A DNA stretch of 64,000 nt. Origin: JAGWAJ01 sp026707615. Its GTDB lineage: Bacteria; Acidobacteriota; Vicinamibacteria; Vicinamibacterales; UBA8438. The stretch is taken from assembly GCA_965207595.1 (NCBI GenBank), contig CBDBMW010000010.1, positions 372,001 to 436,000 on the forward strand, written 5' to 3'. A model generated the notes under the pieces. The model was not told the DNA's origin, did no database searches, and worked only from the letters and a program-made list of their open reading frames with translations. Shown here piece by piece: positions 55,218 to 64,000 of this stretch. Numbering within the stretch: position 1 is the first letter of the stretch; each line of letters begins with the position of its first letter. The position numbers and the translations under genes were made by a program.

Positions 55218-56539
55218 ACGGCCGCGCGAGCGCCGCGGGCGAAGCCGCCGGCGCGTCCGAGGCATCTGGCGCGGCCGGGGCGTCCGGCGCGGCCGAGGGG
55301 TCGCCCGGCGACGACGAGGCCCGCGCGCGGTCCGGCGTCGTCGCCGGAGCGCTGCTGCGGATCGGCGAGGCCTTCACGTTCGCGCGCTACCGCAACCTCT
55401 GGACCGCCGCCTTCACGTCGGCCGTCGGCACCTGGATGCAGCGGTTCGCGCAGCAGTGGCTCGTCTTCGACCTCACCGGCTCGGCGTTCTACCTCGGCCT
55501 CGACATGTTCCTCGGGGCGCTGCCGCTGCTGCTCTTCACGCTGATCGGCGGTGTCGTTGCCGACCGCTACGACCGGCGCCACCTGCTGATGGGATCGCAG
55601 GCGCTGCAGATGGCGTGCGCGGTCACGCTGACGGCCCTGGTCGTCCTCGATGCGGTCCGCCTGCCGTGGATCCTGGGTCTGTCGTTCCTGACGGGGCTCG
55701 CGCAGGCGTTCGGGGGGCCTGCGTTCCAGTCGATCGTGCCGGCACTCGTCCCGCGCCGGACCCTCCCGAACGCGATCGCCCTCAACTCCATTCAGCACAA
55801 CCTGGCCCAGGCCGTGGGTCCGTTCCTGGGCGGCGTCGTCTTCGCGACGCTCGGGCTCGCCGCCTGCTTCGGCCTGAACAGCGTCTCGTTCCTCGTCGTC
55901 ATCGTCGTGCTCACGCTCATGCAGGGGGTGACGCCGCCTGCCTCGCGCGATCGGCGGCCGATGCTGGTAGAGCTCGGCGGCGGGCTGTCCTACGTACGCC
56001 ACGGCGAGTCGCTCCTGGCCCTGACGGTGCTGGCGCTGGCGACGACGACGCTGGGGCTCCCCCTGCGGACGTTCCTGCCGGTCTTCGCGGCCGACGCCGA
56101 TCACCTGAGCCGGCTGATGACCGCGGTCGGGGTGGGCGCGGTGGGCGGCGCGCTGGTGGTCGCCTGGCTCGGCACGTTCCGCGGCATGGGCCGCACGCTG
56201 CTGCTGACGCTGGTCGCCTACGGCGCCCTCGTGGCGGCGTTCGCAGTGCTGCCGGTGACGGCGTTCAGCTACGTGCTCCTCTGCCTCGGCGGGGGGGCGC
56301 TCCTGATGGCCTTCTCGCTCACCGCGTCGCTCGTGCAGCTCGCGGTGCCGGACGAGCTCCGCGGCCGCGTCATGAGCATCTACCTGATGGCCTTCCGCGG
56401 CGGAATGCCCCTCGGAAGCCTGGTGGGCGGCTACGTCACGACGTTCCTGCCGGTGCCGACGGTCATCGCGGCGAACGGCTTCCTGCTGATGCTGGTCGCC
56501 GCCGCCTTCCTGCTGCGCGGGGGCGTTCGGGATCTCTGA
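55202..56539 (+). CDS. MFS exporter (MFS_3 / enterobactin-exporter-like)
   Basis: A 445-residue transporter with twelve helices after an Ala/Gly/Glu-rich N-terminal tail of about 45 residues. FARYRNLWTAAFTSAVGTWM, GGVVADRYDRRHLLMGSQ (the MFS loop 2-3 motif) and NSIQHNLAQAVGPFLGG identify the MFS_3 group of small-molecule exporters. Substrate unknown. GTG 55202 is the best start; translation may be coupled to DUF983. Confidence 0.85.
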   Translation: MAAPVDGRASAAGEAAGASEASGAAGASGAAEGSPGDDEARARSGVVAGALLRIGEAFTFARYRNLWTAAFTSAVGTWMQRFAQQWLVFDLTGSAFYLGLDMFLGALPLLLFTLIGGVVADRYDRRHLLMGSQALQMACAVTLTALVVLDAVRLPWILGLSFLTGLAQAFGGPAFQSIVPALVPRRTLPNAIALNSIQHNLAQAVGPFLGGVVFATLGLAACFGLNSVSFLVVIVVLTLMQGVTPPASRDRRPMLVELGGGLSYVRHGESLLALTVLALATTTLGLPLRTFLPVFAADADHLSRLMTAVGVGAVGGALVVAWLGTFRGMGRTLLLTLVAYGALVAAFAVLPVTAFSYVLLCLGGGALLMAFSLTASLVQLAVPDELRGRVMSIYLMAFRGGMPLGSLVGGYVTTFLPVPTVIAANGFLLMLVAAAFLLRGGVRDL

Positions 56540-56562
56540 CCCGCGCCACCCTTGGAGGCACC

Positions 56563-56781
56563 ATGAAGGGTAAGCCGACCCGTCGCCGACGAAGCCAGGA
56601 TCGCGACGGCGCAGCTCCACAAGGAGCATCCGGGCAGCAAGGACGTCCCCAGAAGGACGTCGCCAGGAGGGAGATCGCCCCGGCGGACCCGATCCTTGCC
56701 CTGCGGGGAACCGGCGCGGCGCTCTGGGTCGACGAAAAGGCCGACGCCTACGTCGCGCGGCTCCGCGATGGCGGGTCGTGA
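56563..56781 (+). CDS. Small basic protein, unknown
   Basis: A 72-residue frame from ATG 56563, preceded by TTGGAGG. The first 40 residues are Arg/Gln/Gly-rich; the end (ALRGTGAALWVDEKADAYVA) looks like a folded segment. A neighbouring frame over the first half reads EARIATAQLHKEHPGSKD, more protein-like than the annotated one, so a frameshift is possible. No family recognised. Confidence 0.45.
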   Translation: MKGKPTRRRRSQDRDGAAPQGASGQQGRPQKDVARREIAPADPILALRGTGAALWVDEKADAYVARLRDGGS

Positions 56782-56936
56782 GTTCGCGCGCCGTCGATTT
56801 CAGCCCCCTGCAGCGGACGTTCTCCGAGGCGGAGGCCGAGTGGAGCCGTCGCCGGGTCGACGTGTTCGTCAGCCCCACCCCCGTCAGTTGTCAGCCGGCT
56901 CGGGCGACGGCAGGTGGAGCCGCTCCAACGTACTGA
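56778..56936 (+). CDS. Very short hypothetical frame
   Basis: A 52-codon frame (VDFSPLQRTFSEAEAEWSRR) starting at GTG 56778 and overlapping the previous stop by 4 bp. It also overlaps the end of the gene on the other strand by about 50 bp. It could be a remnant of a longer gene joined to 56563-56781. Function unknown. Confidence 0.3.
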   Translation: MSSRAVDFSPLQRTFSEAEAEWSRRRVDVFVSPTPVSCQPARATAGGAAPTY

Positions 56937-57090
56937 GACGCTGCTCCACCTTCCCGAACTCCACTTCGACGGCCCGTAGCCGATCGTCCAGGCGACGAAG
57001 GTCCGTCCGCACGCCGCCAATCTGCACGCTCAACGCGATGAGCGCCCCGACGATGACGCCAATGACCCACTGGGCATCGCGGCTCGGCAT
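56884..57090 (-). CDS. Small single-pass membrane protein with coiled coil (68 residues)
   Basis: One membrane helix (WVIGVIVGALIALSVQIGG) followed by a heptad-patterned helix (LRRLDDRLRAVEVEFGKVEQ). GAGGGAG stands just before the ATG. No family is recognised; the design resembles 20324-20491 and the restored form of 53387-53620. Confidence 0.65.
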   Translation of the reverse strand: MPSRDAQWVIGVIVGALIALSVQIGGVRTDLRRLDDRLRAVEVEFGKVEQRLSTLERLHLPSPEPADN

Positions 57091-57192
57091 CTCCCTCTCA
57101 CCGTATCACGCCCGGCGGGCCGGAGGGTAACGGTCTGTAGGCGCGCCGAGCGCTGATGAGACCGCCGCAGGGCGCGAGCGGCGCCAGTCCGG

Positions 57193-57613
57193 TCACCCGC
57201 GGCGGATCAGCATGGGCCGCAGCCGTACGCCTTGGCGGCGCCGAAGCCGCGAGCCACCGCCGACAGAAAGATCTCCGGCTCGCTCACGGTCAGCGATCCA
57301 CCGAAGTCGACCGTTGAGAAAGCCATCGGTGCCGTCCCCCGACGAGCCACCCGGTGCTGTTGGTAGCCCTCGACCTGGACCCGCTCCTCTGCACCGCGAA
57401 TCCCGCCTTCTCCGCCTGCCGCTCCAACCAAGCGAGACCCTCCTCGCGAACCACCTCGAACCGATGCTCGGCTCTCTCTCCCGACGGTCGCGAACGCAAG
57501 GCATCCATCACGGCGTCGTGCTTCGTCGAGCGCCGCCACGACTCGTCGCGACGTCTCACCACCGGGTTGGCGCGGCCGGACGGGGCGATCGAGACAAGGT
57601 GGCGCCCGTCGAC
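57193..57613 (-). pseudogene. Cas6e (type I-E CRISPR processing nuclease) remnant
   Basis: Reading leftward, three frames must be joined: SIAPSGRANPVVRRR and LAWLERQAEKAGFAV, then (frameshift near 57393) RVQVEGYQQHRVARRG, MAFSTVDFGGSLTV and GFGAAKAYGCG, then (near 57212) MLIRRG and a stop at 57193. This matches the C-terminal two thirds of Cas6e: the ANP segment, the AWL helix, a strand like VCFEGVLTI and the glycine-rich GIGPAKSMGCG end known from E. coli CasE. The N-terminal third is missing; instead the degenerate first CRISPR repeat begins at 57614. It is dead as a gene. Confidence 0.75.
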
Positions 57614-60600
57614 GCCCAAACGAAGACCGGGGAACGATCCCCGGCGACACGCCACCGCAAGTGACCGCAGCACCATCCACGAACACCGCTCAACCAAGGC
57701 CGGCTAACGCGCCCGGCGACACCTCCAACGCGTCCTTGCATCGCTAATCACGGCTCAGTGTAGATCGCGGGCTCCACGGCAACGACACAAGGGCGGCGCT
57801 GCATGGGGCAACGGTGACGGTAACCGCTCAACCGAAGGCCCGGAGACGCGCCCCGGCGACACCGGCGGTAGGCATCTTGATTGAGCACTGCGCTACTCCA
57901 CGTCCGAAACACGAAGGTCGGGCGCGCGCCTCGGCGACACCGGCGGCAGCGGCGTGTTCATCGTGGCCGTCGACCGCTCAACGAAGGGCGAGGCACACGC
58001 CCCGGCGACAAGGTGTAGACCAAACCGGCGAGCACGTCGTGGTCACCGGTCGACGAAGGCCGGGACCCCCCGCCCCGGCGACACTACCGCTCGAAACCGT
58101 CAATCACAGGTTGCAGCGGAACGCTCAACGAAGGCCGGGACCCGCGCCCCGGCGACACCTTCCGCACGACCGGGAGCAACCCGGCCGTCGACGCCGCTCA
58201 ACGAACGCCGAGGCGCGCCCCGGCGACACGCGTAGCTCTGCTGCCCCTCGTTCGCCGGCGTCAGCCGCGCTCAACGAAGGCCGGAAACCCGCGCCCCGGC
58301 GACACTTCGACGATCCGCCAGTGCTCGCCCAGCTTCTCGCGCGCTCAACGAAGGCCGGGACCCGCGCCCCGGCGACACTTGGTGGACGGCCTGATTCAGG
58401 TCATGGGCCCGGAACGCTCAACGAAGGCCGGGACCCGCGCCCCGGCGACACTTGGTTCAGGTACGTCCCGCCCATCGACACCGGCACGCTCAACGAAGGC
58501 CGGGACCCGCGCCCCGGCGACACGGTGCGGCTGGCGCACACCGCCGGCGGGACGCCGCACGCTCAACGAAGGCCGGGACCCGCGCCCCGGCGACACGCGC
58601 TCGCCGATGTCCTCGTGGTCGCCGCCGTGCGGCGCTCAACGAAGGCCGGGACCCGCGCCCCGGAGACACGCGCATCGGTGCCACCACAGATAAAGCAACC
58701 GCCCTCGCTCAACGAAGGCCGAGACCCGCGCCCCGGCGACACGTCATCGGAGTCGTCGACCAGCGGTTCCGGCTCGCCCGCTCAACGAAGGCCGGGACCT
58801 GCGCCCCGGAGACACCCGGCTCAAGCAGATCATGCAGGAGAACCAGGTCAACGCTCAACGAAGGCCGGGACCCGCGCCCCGGAGACACGGTCCAGCCCGT
58901 TCGGCGCGTCGCCGTGGAGGCGCGCTCAACGAAGGCCGGGACCCGCGCCCCGGAGACACCTTCCCCGCGTCCCCCATCGTCTTGGCCACGAGGACCGCTC
59001 AACGAAGGCCGGGACCCGCGCCCCGGCGACACCCTGGTGGGCGCGGCCGGCCGGGCCGGGGCGTCGGTGCGCTCAACGAAGGCCGGGACCCGCGCCCCGG
59101 CGACACTCGAGTACGAGCACGGGCATCGCGTGGCGGAGGAGCCGCTCAACGAAGGCCGGGACCCGCGCCCCGGAGACACTCCGGACCACCGCTCCCCGGC
59201 CGCTTCCCTACGAGTCGCTCAACGAAGGCCGGGACCCGCGCCCCGGAGACACTCCGGACCACCGCTCCCCGGCCGCTTCCCTACGAGTCGCTCAACGAAG
59301 GCCGGGACCCGCGCCCCGGCGACACCCGTGCCATGCTCGGGCATCGGTTCGGCTCGCAGGACGCTCAACGAAGGCCGGGACCCGCGCCCCGGAGACACTT
59401 CAATTGCCCCGGCGTCACCGTCCCGCCCGTCATCGCTCAACGAAGACCGGGACCCGCGCCCCGGCGACACCGTCAGACTGGAAACTCCGCGGCGCCCCGC
59501 GCGATCGCTCAACGAAGGCCGGGACCCGCGCCCCGGCGACACCCAGGGTGGCCGTAGGCGATGATGCCCGACCAGCGCGCTCAACGAAGGCCGGGACCCG
59601 CGCCCCGGCGACACACGAAACGCCGCGCCGGTGTCAACGGAAAGCCAACACCGCTCAACGAAGGCCGGGACCCGCGCCCCGGCGACACCCATGCCCGCGC
59701 CCCGGCGACACATCGCGTCGTGGCCGAGATCAGTCGTGGAGCCCGCTGAGGACGCTCAACGAAGGCCGGGACCCGCGCCCCGGCGACACCACCTCCGCGA
59801 ACACGCCGTCGCCCGCGCTGATCGTCGCTCAACGAAGGCCGGGACCCGCGCCCCGGCGACACCCGATACGCTGATCGACTGGACGACCTGGGAGGTACGC
59901 TCAACGAAGGCCGGGACCCGCGCCCCGGCGACACCGCGGATGCTCGGTCAGCAAGTCGCTCACGTCAGCCGCTCAACGAAGGCCGGGACCCGCGCCCCGG
60001 CGACACCCGGAGAGCCCGAGCACGAGCAGCACGCCCCGGCCGACCGCTCAACGAAGGCCGGGACCCGCGCCCCGGCGACACTTCTGCGGAGCGGATCGCC
60101 GGGATGCGCAGTCGGCCGACACGCTCAACGAAGGCCGGGACCCGCGCCCCGGCGACACCCCCGGCGCGAACACGACCCCAGCGCGGTTCCCCCGCGCTCA
60201 ACGAAGGCCGGGACCCGCGCCCCGGCGACACGCGATGGCGTCGCCGTTGGTCGGCTCCACGCGGATCACCGCTCAACGAAGGCCGGGACCCGCGCCCCGG
60301 CGACACCTCCGGGGGCGGGGAACGCGTCCGGGTGTAGCTGTAGGACCGCTCAACGAAGGCCGGGACCCGCGCCCCGGCGACACGCCGCATGCCGCGCTCC
60401 ATCACGTCGGACACGAGCGCTCAACGAAGGCCGGGACCCGCGCCCCGGCGACACACTCGATGCCCCATGCCCGGCTGCCCGCTTCGCAGGCCGCTCAACG
60501 AAGGCCGGGACCCGCGCCCCGGCGACACCCAACCTCGAGAGTGACCCGATTCTCGACGGCATGGACGCTCAACGAAGGCCGGGACCCGCGCCCCGGCGAC

Positions 60601-60910
60601 ACGCATGGTCGATTCGCGACCTCCACCCGCATGATTCCGCTCAACGAAGGCCGGGACCCGCGCCCCGGCGACACCCGGCTACAAGACGGCGGCCGACATC
60701 ACCGGCACCGCTCAACGAAGGCCGGGACCCGCGCCCCGGCGACACCTGGTCCACGATGGGCGAGCTCCAGCCCGGCGACCAGCGCTCAACGAAGGCCGGG
60801 ACCCGCGCCCCGGCGACACTCGTAGGCGGGCCGGCCGTAGTGCGACGCGTCGATCGCTCAACGAAGGCCGGGACCCGCGCCCCGGCGACACGCGGTATTC
60901 CCTTTACCCC
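57614..60910 (-). CRISPR. CRISPR array, segment 1 (trailer side, about 45 repeats)
   Basis: A 36-nt repeat starts GCTCAACGAAGG on the + strand, holds a GCCGGG/CCCGGC six-bp stem with an 8-nt loop, and ends CGGCGACAC. Spacers are 35-41 nt, mostly 36-38. From about 58343 repeats are nearly perfect; the leftmost eight (57614, 57688, about 57752, 57826, about 57904, 57976, 58048, 58196) are degenerate. Decay at the left marks the old end, so transcription is probably leftward (repeat GTGTCGCCGG...CGTTGAGC) with the leader beyond the right edge. Repeats at 58634, 58780, 58853, 58924, 59144, 59217 and 59363 share a C-to-A change (CGGAGACAC). Confidence 0.97.
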
Positions 60911-62505
60911 CTAGGAGTCTGCGCCGCAGAAACTGATGCGACAATTTAGGTGAGCGGACGAGGGAAGGACTCGATGCCGACGACATTCCGCCCCTACTTG
61001 CCGGAGCAGTCGCTGCTGTTGCCGCCGGATGTGCGGGAGTGGCTGCCCGAGGGCCACTTGGCGCATCACGTGAACGATCTGGTGGACGGGCTGGACCTGA
61101 CGGTGTTCTACGCGCCGTACGAGGGGGACGGCCGTCGCAACGCACCGTATGACCCGCGGATGATGGTGAAGGTTCTGCTCTACGCGTACGCGACGGGGGT
61201 GTTCTCGTCGCGGCGGATCGCGCGGAAACTGGAAGAAGACGTGGGGTTCCGAGTGCTGGCGGCGGGCAACTTTCCGCAACATCGGACGCTGTGCGAGTTC
61301 CGGCGTCGGCATCTGGCGGATGTCCAGGCGCTGTTCGTGGAGGTGGTCCATCTGGCCCGGGAGTTGGGTCTGGTGCGCTTGGGGAAGCTGTCGATCGACG
61401 GGACGAAGGTGCGAGCGAACGCGAGCAAGCGCAAGGCGATGAGCTACGACCGGATGCAGGAAGAGGAGCGGCGGCTGGAGAGCGAGGTCGAGGCGCTGTT
61501 GCGCCGAGCGGACGCAGTGGACGAGGCCGAGGACGCGCGCTTGGGCCCGGAGGTTCGGGGCGATGACCTGCCGACGGAGTTGCGTCGGCGGGAGGCGCGC
61601 CTGGAGGCGATCCGGGAAGCGAAGGCGCGCCTGGAAGCGGCGGCTCGGGCGGCGGACGACGCGCGCGGGCGGCAGCCGGGCCAGGACCGGAACCCGAAGG
61701 GCGGTCCGCCGTACAAGCGAGAGTACGGCGAGCCGGACGAGAAGGCGCAGAGCAACTTCACGGACCCGGAGAGCTCGATCATGAAGACGAGCAGCGAGGG
61801 GTACCAGCAGTGCTACAACGCGCAGGTGGCGGTGGACGCGGAGCGGCAGTTGGTGGTGGCGACGGAGGTGACGGCGAACGCGAGCGACCAGGGTGAGTTG
61901 CCGGTGGTGCTCGACGCGGTGCAGGAGACGTTCGACGCGCAGCCGGAGACGGTGCTGGCCGATGCGGGGTACTGCAACGAGCGGGACCTGACGGACCTGG
62001 AGAAGCGGGGCGTGGACGGGTATGTGGCGCTGGGCCGGGAGGGGAAGCAGACGGAGGCCCGCGACCCGGAGAAGTGTCCCGCGACGAATCGCATGGCCGA
62101 GAAGCTGTCGAAGCCGGAGGGGCGTGCGGCCTACGCCGAGCGCAAGTGGCTGTCGGAGGCCCCGCACGGCTGGATCAAGCACGTGCTGGGATTCCGGCGC
62201 TTCAGCTTCCGGGGGCTGGCGAACGTGCGGGCCGAGTGGGTCCTCGTGTGCCTGGCCCTGAACGTCAAGCGCCTCCACGTGCTGATGGCGGCGTAACACG
62301 ACGCTCGACAGCGACCGATCGGCGCGCATCACGGTCTCTGACGGGCCCAGAAGCCCTCAGAACCCCGTTTCGCGGTCCGGATCGCTCTTCGGCCGAGAAT
62401 CCCCGTCGTCGACCGATCGCCATCGTCGCTCTCTTTACGATCACTCAGGTTCTCGACCGACAACCCAGTTCACGCCGCGGGGCGTTCTGCGGCGCAGGCT
62501 CCTAG
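60911..62505 (+). mobile_element. IS1182-family element, copy 2, complete, inside a CRISPR spacer
   Basis: 1595 bp. Terminal inverted repeats of 22 bp (60910-60931 and 62485-62506) differ at one position: GGAGTCTGCGCCGCAGAA on the left, GGAGCCTGCGCCGCAGAA on the right. CTAG at both ends (60911-60914 and 62502-62505) is the likely 4-bp target duplication. Removing the element and one CTAG rejoins 19 + 4 + 14 = 37 nt, a normal spacer length here. Confidence 0.93.
60974..62296 (+). CDS. IS1182-family transposase (complete)
   Basis: 440 residues from ATG 60974 (preceded by GGAAGGA); a GTG at 60950 would add eight. The N-terminal DNA-binding part has FRPYLPEQSLLLPPDVREWL and MMVKVLLYAYATGVFSSRRI, typical of IS1182. 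Catalytic residues are D in LSIDGTKV, D in LADAGY and E in NVRAEW. It is intact and matches the copy at the left edge, so the element is probably active. Confidence 0.95.
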   Translation: MPTTFRPYLPEQSLLLPPDVREWLPEGHLAHHVNDLVDGLDLTVFYAPYEGDGRRNAPYDPRMMVKVLLYAYATGVFSSRRIARKLEEDVGFRVLAAGNFPQHRTLCEFRRRHLADVQALFVEVVHLARELGLVRLGKLSIDGTKVRANASKRKAMSYDRMQEEERRLESEVEALLRRADAVDEAEDARLGPEVRGDDLPTELRRREARLEAIREAKARLEAAARAADDARGRQPGQDRNPKGGPPYKREYGEPDEKAQSNFTDPESSIMKTSSEGYQQCYNAQVAVDAERQLVVATEVTANASDQGELPVVLDAVQETFDAQPETVLADAGYCNERDLTDLEKRGVDGYVALGREGKQTEARDPEKCPATNRMAEKLSKPEGRAAYAERKWLSEAPHGWIKHVLGFRRFSFRGLANVRAEWVLVCLALNVKRLHVLMAA

Positions 62506-62778
62506 GTCCGGCCCGCATCGCTCAACGAAGGCCGGGACCCGCGCCCCGGCGACACGGCAAGGGCCATCGCGGCTACCGCCTTGCTGCACACCGCTCAACG
62601 AAGGCCGGGACCCGCGCCCCGGCGACACTCCAGGCACACCGTAGCCTCCCAGCGAGGCAGGCTCGCTCAACGAAGGCCGGGACCCGCGCCCCGGCGACAC
62701 TTGACACGGACCTGGACGGCGAAGCGCAACGGGACGCTCAACGAAGGCCGGGACCCGCGCCGCGGCGACACGCCTTAC
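62506..62778 (-). CRISPR. CRISPR array, segment 2 (four repeats)
   Basis: Continuation of the array after the IS1182 element: repeats at 62520, 62593, 62665 and 62736. 62506-62519 is the other half of the interrupted spacer. The last repeat has CGCGGCGACAC instead of CCCGGCGACAC. Only 7 nt of the next spacer precede the IS21-family end at 62779. Confidence 0.95.
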
Positions 62779-63605
62779 TGTCAGGCGACACGGAAAACTG
62801 ACCCTCTGGCGACACGAAAACTGATCCACTTGTGTGTCTAGGAGGAGTCAGCCCGATGACGAGATGCGAGGATGTCGGCCCGTGGGTAGGGAGGCCACGG
62901 GCAGAGACCATGCTGAAGTCGGAAGAGGTGGAGGCGATGCTGCACCTGCACGCGCTCGGTTGGGGAATGAGGCGGATCGCCAAGGAGCTCGGGCGCAGCA
63001 GGAACACGGTGCGCCGGTACGTGGTGGCGGACGGCTGGATGTCGTACGGCCGACGGGCGGGCGGCGGCAAGCTCGAGGATCAGGAGGGGGTGGTTGAAGG
63101 AGCGCTTCCTGCGACACCGCGGCAACGCCGAGGTGGTGCGCCAGGACTTGGTGCGGGAGCGGTCGATCGAGGTGAGCCTGCGGACGGTGGAGCGGGCGGT
63201 GGCGCCGTTCCGGCGGCTGCTGACGGCGGAGGCGAAGGCGACGGTGCGGTTCGAGACGCCTCCGGGGCGTCAGCTGCAGATTGACTTCGGTCAGCTGCGG
63301 GTGCCGATCGCGGACGAGCGGGTACGCGTGTTCCTGTTCGTGGCGACGCTGGGCTACTCGCGGCGGTGCCACGTGGCGGCGTTCCGGCACGAGCGGCAGT
63401 AGTCGTGGTTCCGGGGGCTGGAAGGCGCGTTCGGCCACTTCGGGGGCGTGCCCCAGGAGGTGCTGATCGACAACCCGCGGCCGCTGGTGGTCGAGCACGA
63501 CGCGGCGACACGCGCGGTCGAGTTCAACGAGCGGTTCCTGGCGTTCGCGGCGTACTGGGGGTTCCGGCCGCGGCCTGCGCGCCGTACCGGGCCCGGACGA
63601 ACAAG
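62779..63605 (+). mobile_element. IS21-family remnant in the CRISPR array
   Basis: It begins TGTCAGGCGACACGGAAAAC and has a second subterminal copy of GGCGACAC-GAAAACTG, the multiple end repeats typical of IS21. A broken istA follows. No istB and no right end are present: the remnant stops near 63605 and joins what looks like a 30-nt piece of spacer before the next repeat. 7 + 30 nt again equals a spacer-sized 37. Confidence 0.8.
62856..63605 (+). pseudogene. istA-type transposase, decayed
   Basis: AGGAGG precedes ATG 62856. LGWGMRRIAKELGRSRNTVR is the HTH. A one-base insertion near 63090 shifts the frame; the next part (SLRTVERAVAPFRRLL, QLQIDFGQLRVP with the first catalytic Asp) ends at TAG 63400-63402. 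The frame continues with SWFRGLEGAFGHFGGVPQEV, LIDNPRPLV and NERFLAFAAYWGFRPR, then shifts again near 63575 before PYRART. The C-terminus is deleted. Confidence 0.85.
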
Positions 63606-64000
63606 CTGATCGAGGGCTTGGTGCAGCGGTTCGACGCTCAACGAAGGCCGGGACCCGCGCCCCGGCGACACAGCTTCGCCGCACCCGCCTCGTTCAGGTT
63701 CTCGAACGCTCAACGAAGGCCGGGACCCGCGCCCCGGCGACACGTCGAGGGCGGGTTCCTGGACGGTGTAGGCGCGACGGCGCTCAACGAAGGCCGGGAC
63801 CCGCGCCCCGGCGACACATGCGCCCCTCCGCCGGGGCGGGGTGCGCGAGGCTCGCTCAACGAAGGCCGGGACCCGCGCCCCGGCGACACTCGGCTTCCAC
63901 TGGGGCTCGACCTCGCTCGCCCGCGCTCAACGAAGGCCGGGACCCGCACCCCGGCGACACGCACCGACCGGGGACCGAGAGTCACCTCGCCGCGGCGACG
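63606..64000 (-). CRISPR. CRISPR array, segment 3 (five repeats, continues past the window)
   Basis: Repeats at 63636, 63708, 63782, 63854 and 63925, the last with one change (GCACCCCGG). 63961-64000 is spacer sequence at the edge. No leader, A/T-rich tract or cas gene is reached, so the array extends to the right. Confidence 0.95.

Noticed and set aside
57814..59874. Long open frames through the array encoding repeats such as RSTKAGTRAPATP or LNEGRDPRPGDT
   Set aside because: The frames exist because the 36-nt repeat has no stop codon; the variable 35-41-nt spacers shift the frame from unit to unit. It is a CRISPR array, not a repeat protein.
57614..60891. Calling the array type I-E because of the neighbouring cas6e remnant
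   Set aside because: Repeat length (36 nt) and spacer length (about 37 nt) do not fit type I-E; proximity alone is weak evidence.

Overview
The window is about 64 kb of very GC-rich, densely coded bacterial DNA. Conserved gene order (hisS-aspS-phoH-ybeY-corC-era-recO), periplasmic PQQ dehydrogenase paralogues, msrPQ, an MCE/Mla lipid transporter and a tetraether-synthase-like radical SAM protein all point to a Gram-negative, probably Acidobacteriota (Vicinamibacteria-like) genome. That assignment is an inference from gene content, not a measurement.

Layout. 1-1217 is the right-hand part of an IS1182-family element. 1.4-8 kb holds secreted oxidative functions: a PQQ-type beta-propeller protein, two tandem near-identical PQQ dehydrogenases and a Tat-exported hydrolase. 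8-20 kb holds mutL and ppdK, a voltage-gated cation channel with a calcium-channel-like filter, a methyltransferase with an Ig-like tail, glyQ-glyS, a secreted protein of unknown function and a small monooxygenase-like protein. 20-24.6 kb is an mlaE-mlaF-mlaD transport operon with a 55-residue membrane protein below it and a BON-domain lipoprotein above it. 24.6-34 kb is a leftward housekeeping run: hisS, aspS, phoH, ybeY, corC, era, mgtE, recO. 34-57 kb is mixed: moaA, a YjbQ-like protein, a DUF3052 protein, an ADP-forming acyl-CoA synthetase, a nuclease-helicase (DUF2075), the Tes/Mss-like radical SAM protein, alkB, an amine oxidase, msrPQ, two glycosyltransferases, hydrolases and small DUF proteins ending in an MFS exporter.

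57.2-64 kb is the accessory part. A decayed type I-E cas6e remnant abuts the degenerate end of a long CRISPR array of roughly 54 repeats (36 nt) with spacers of 35-41 nt. The array is interrupted by an intact IS1182-family element sitting inside one spacer and by a broken IS21-family element, and it runs off the right edge. No functional cas gene is in the window. The IS1182 copy in the array matches the copy at the left edge over their shared 1217 bp.

Two genome-scale patterns stand out. First, a family of about 110-bp non-coding elements carries the IS1182 terminal sequence and sits in several intergenic gaps, once supplying a gene's stop codon. Second, several single genes have a -10-like hexamer exactly 7-8 nt before the start codon with no ribosome-binding site, the signature expected of leaderless mRNAs.
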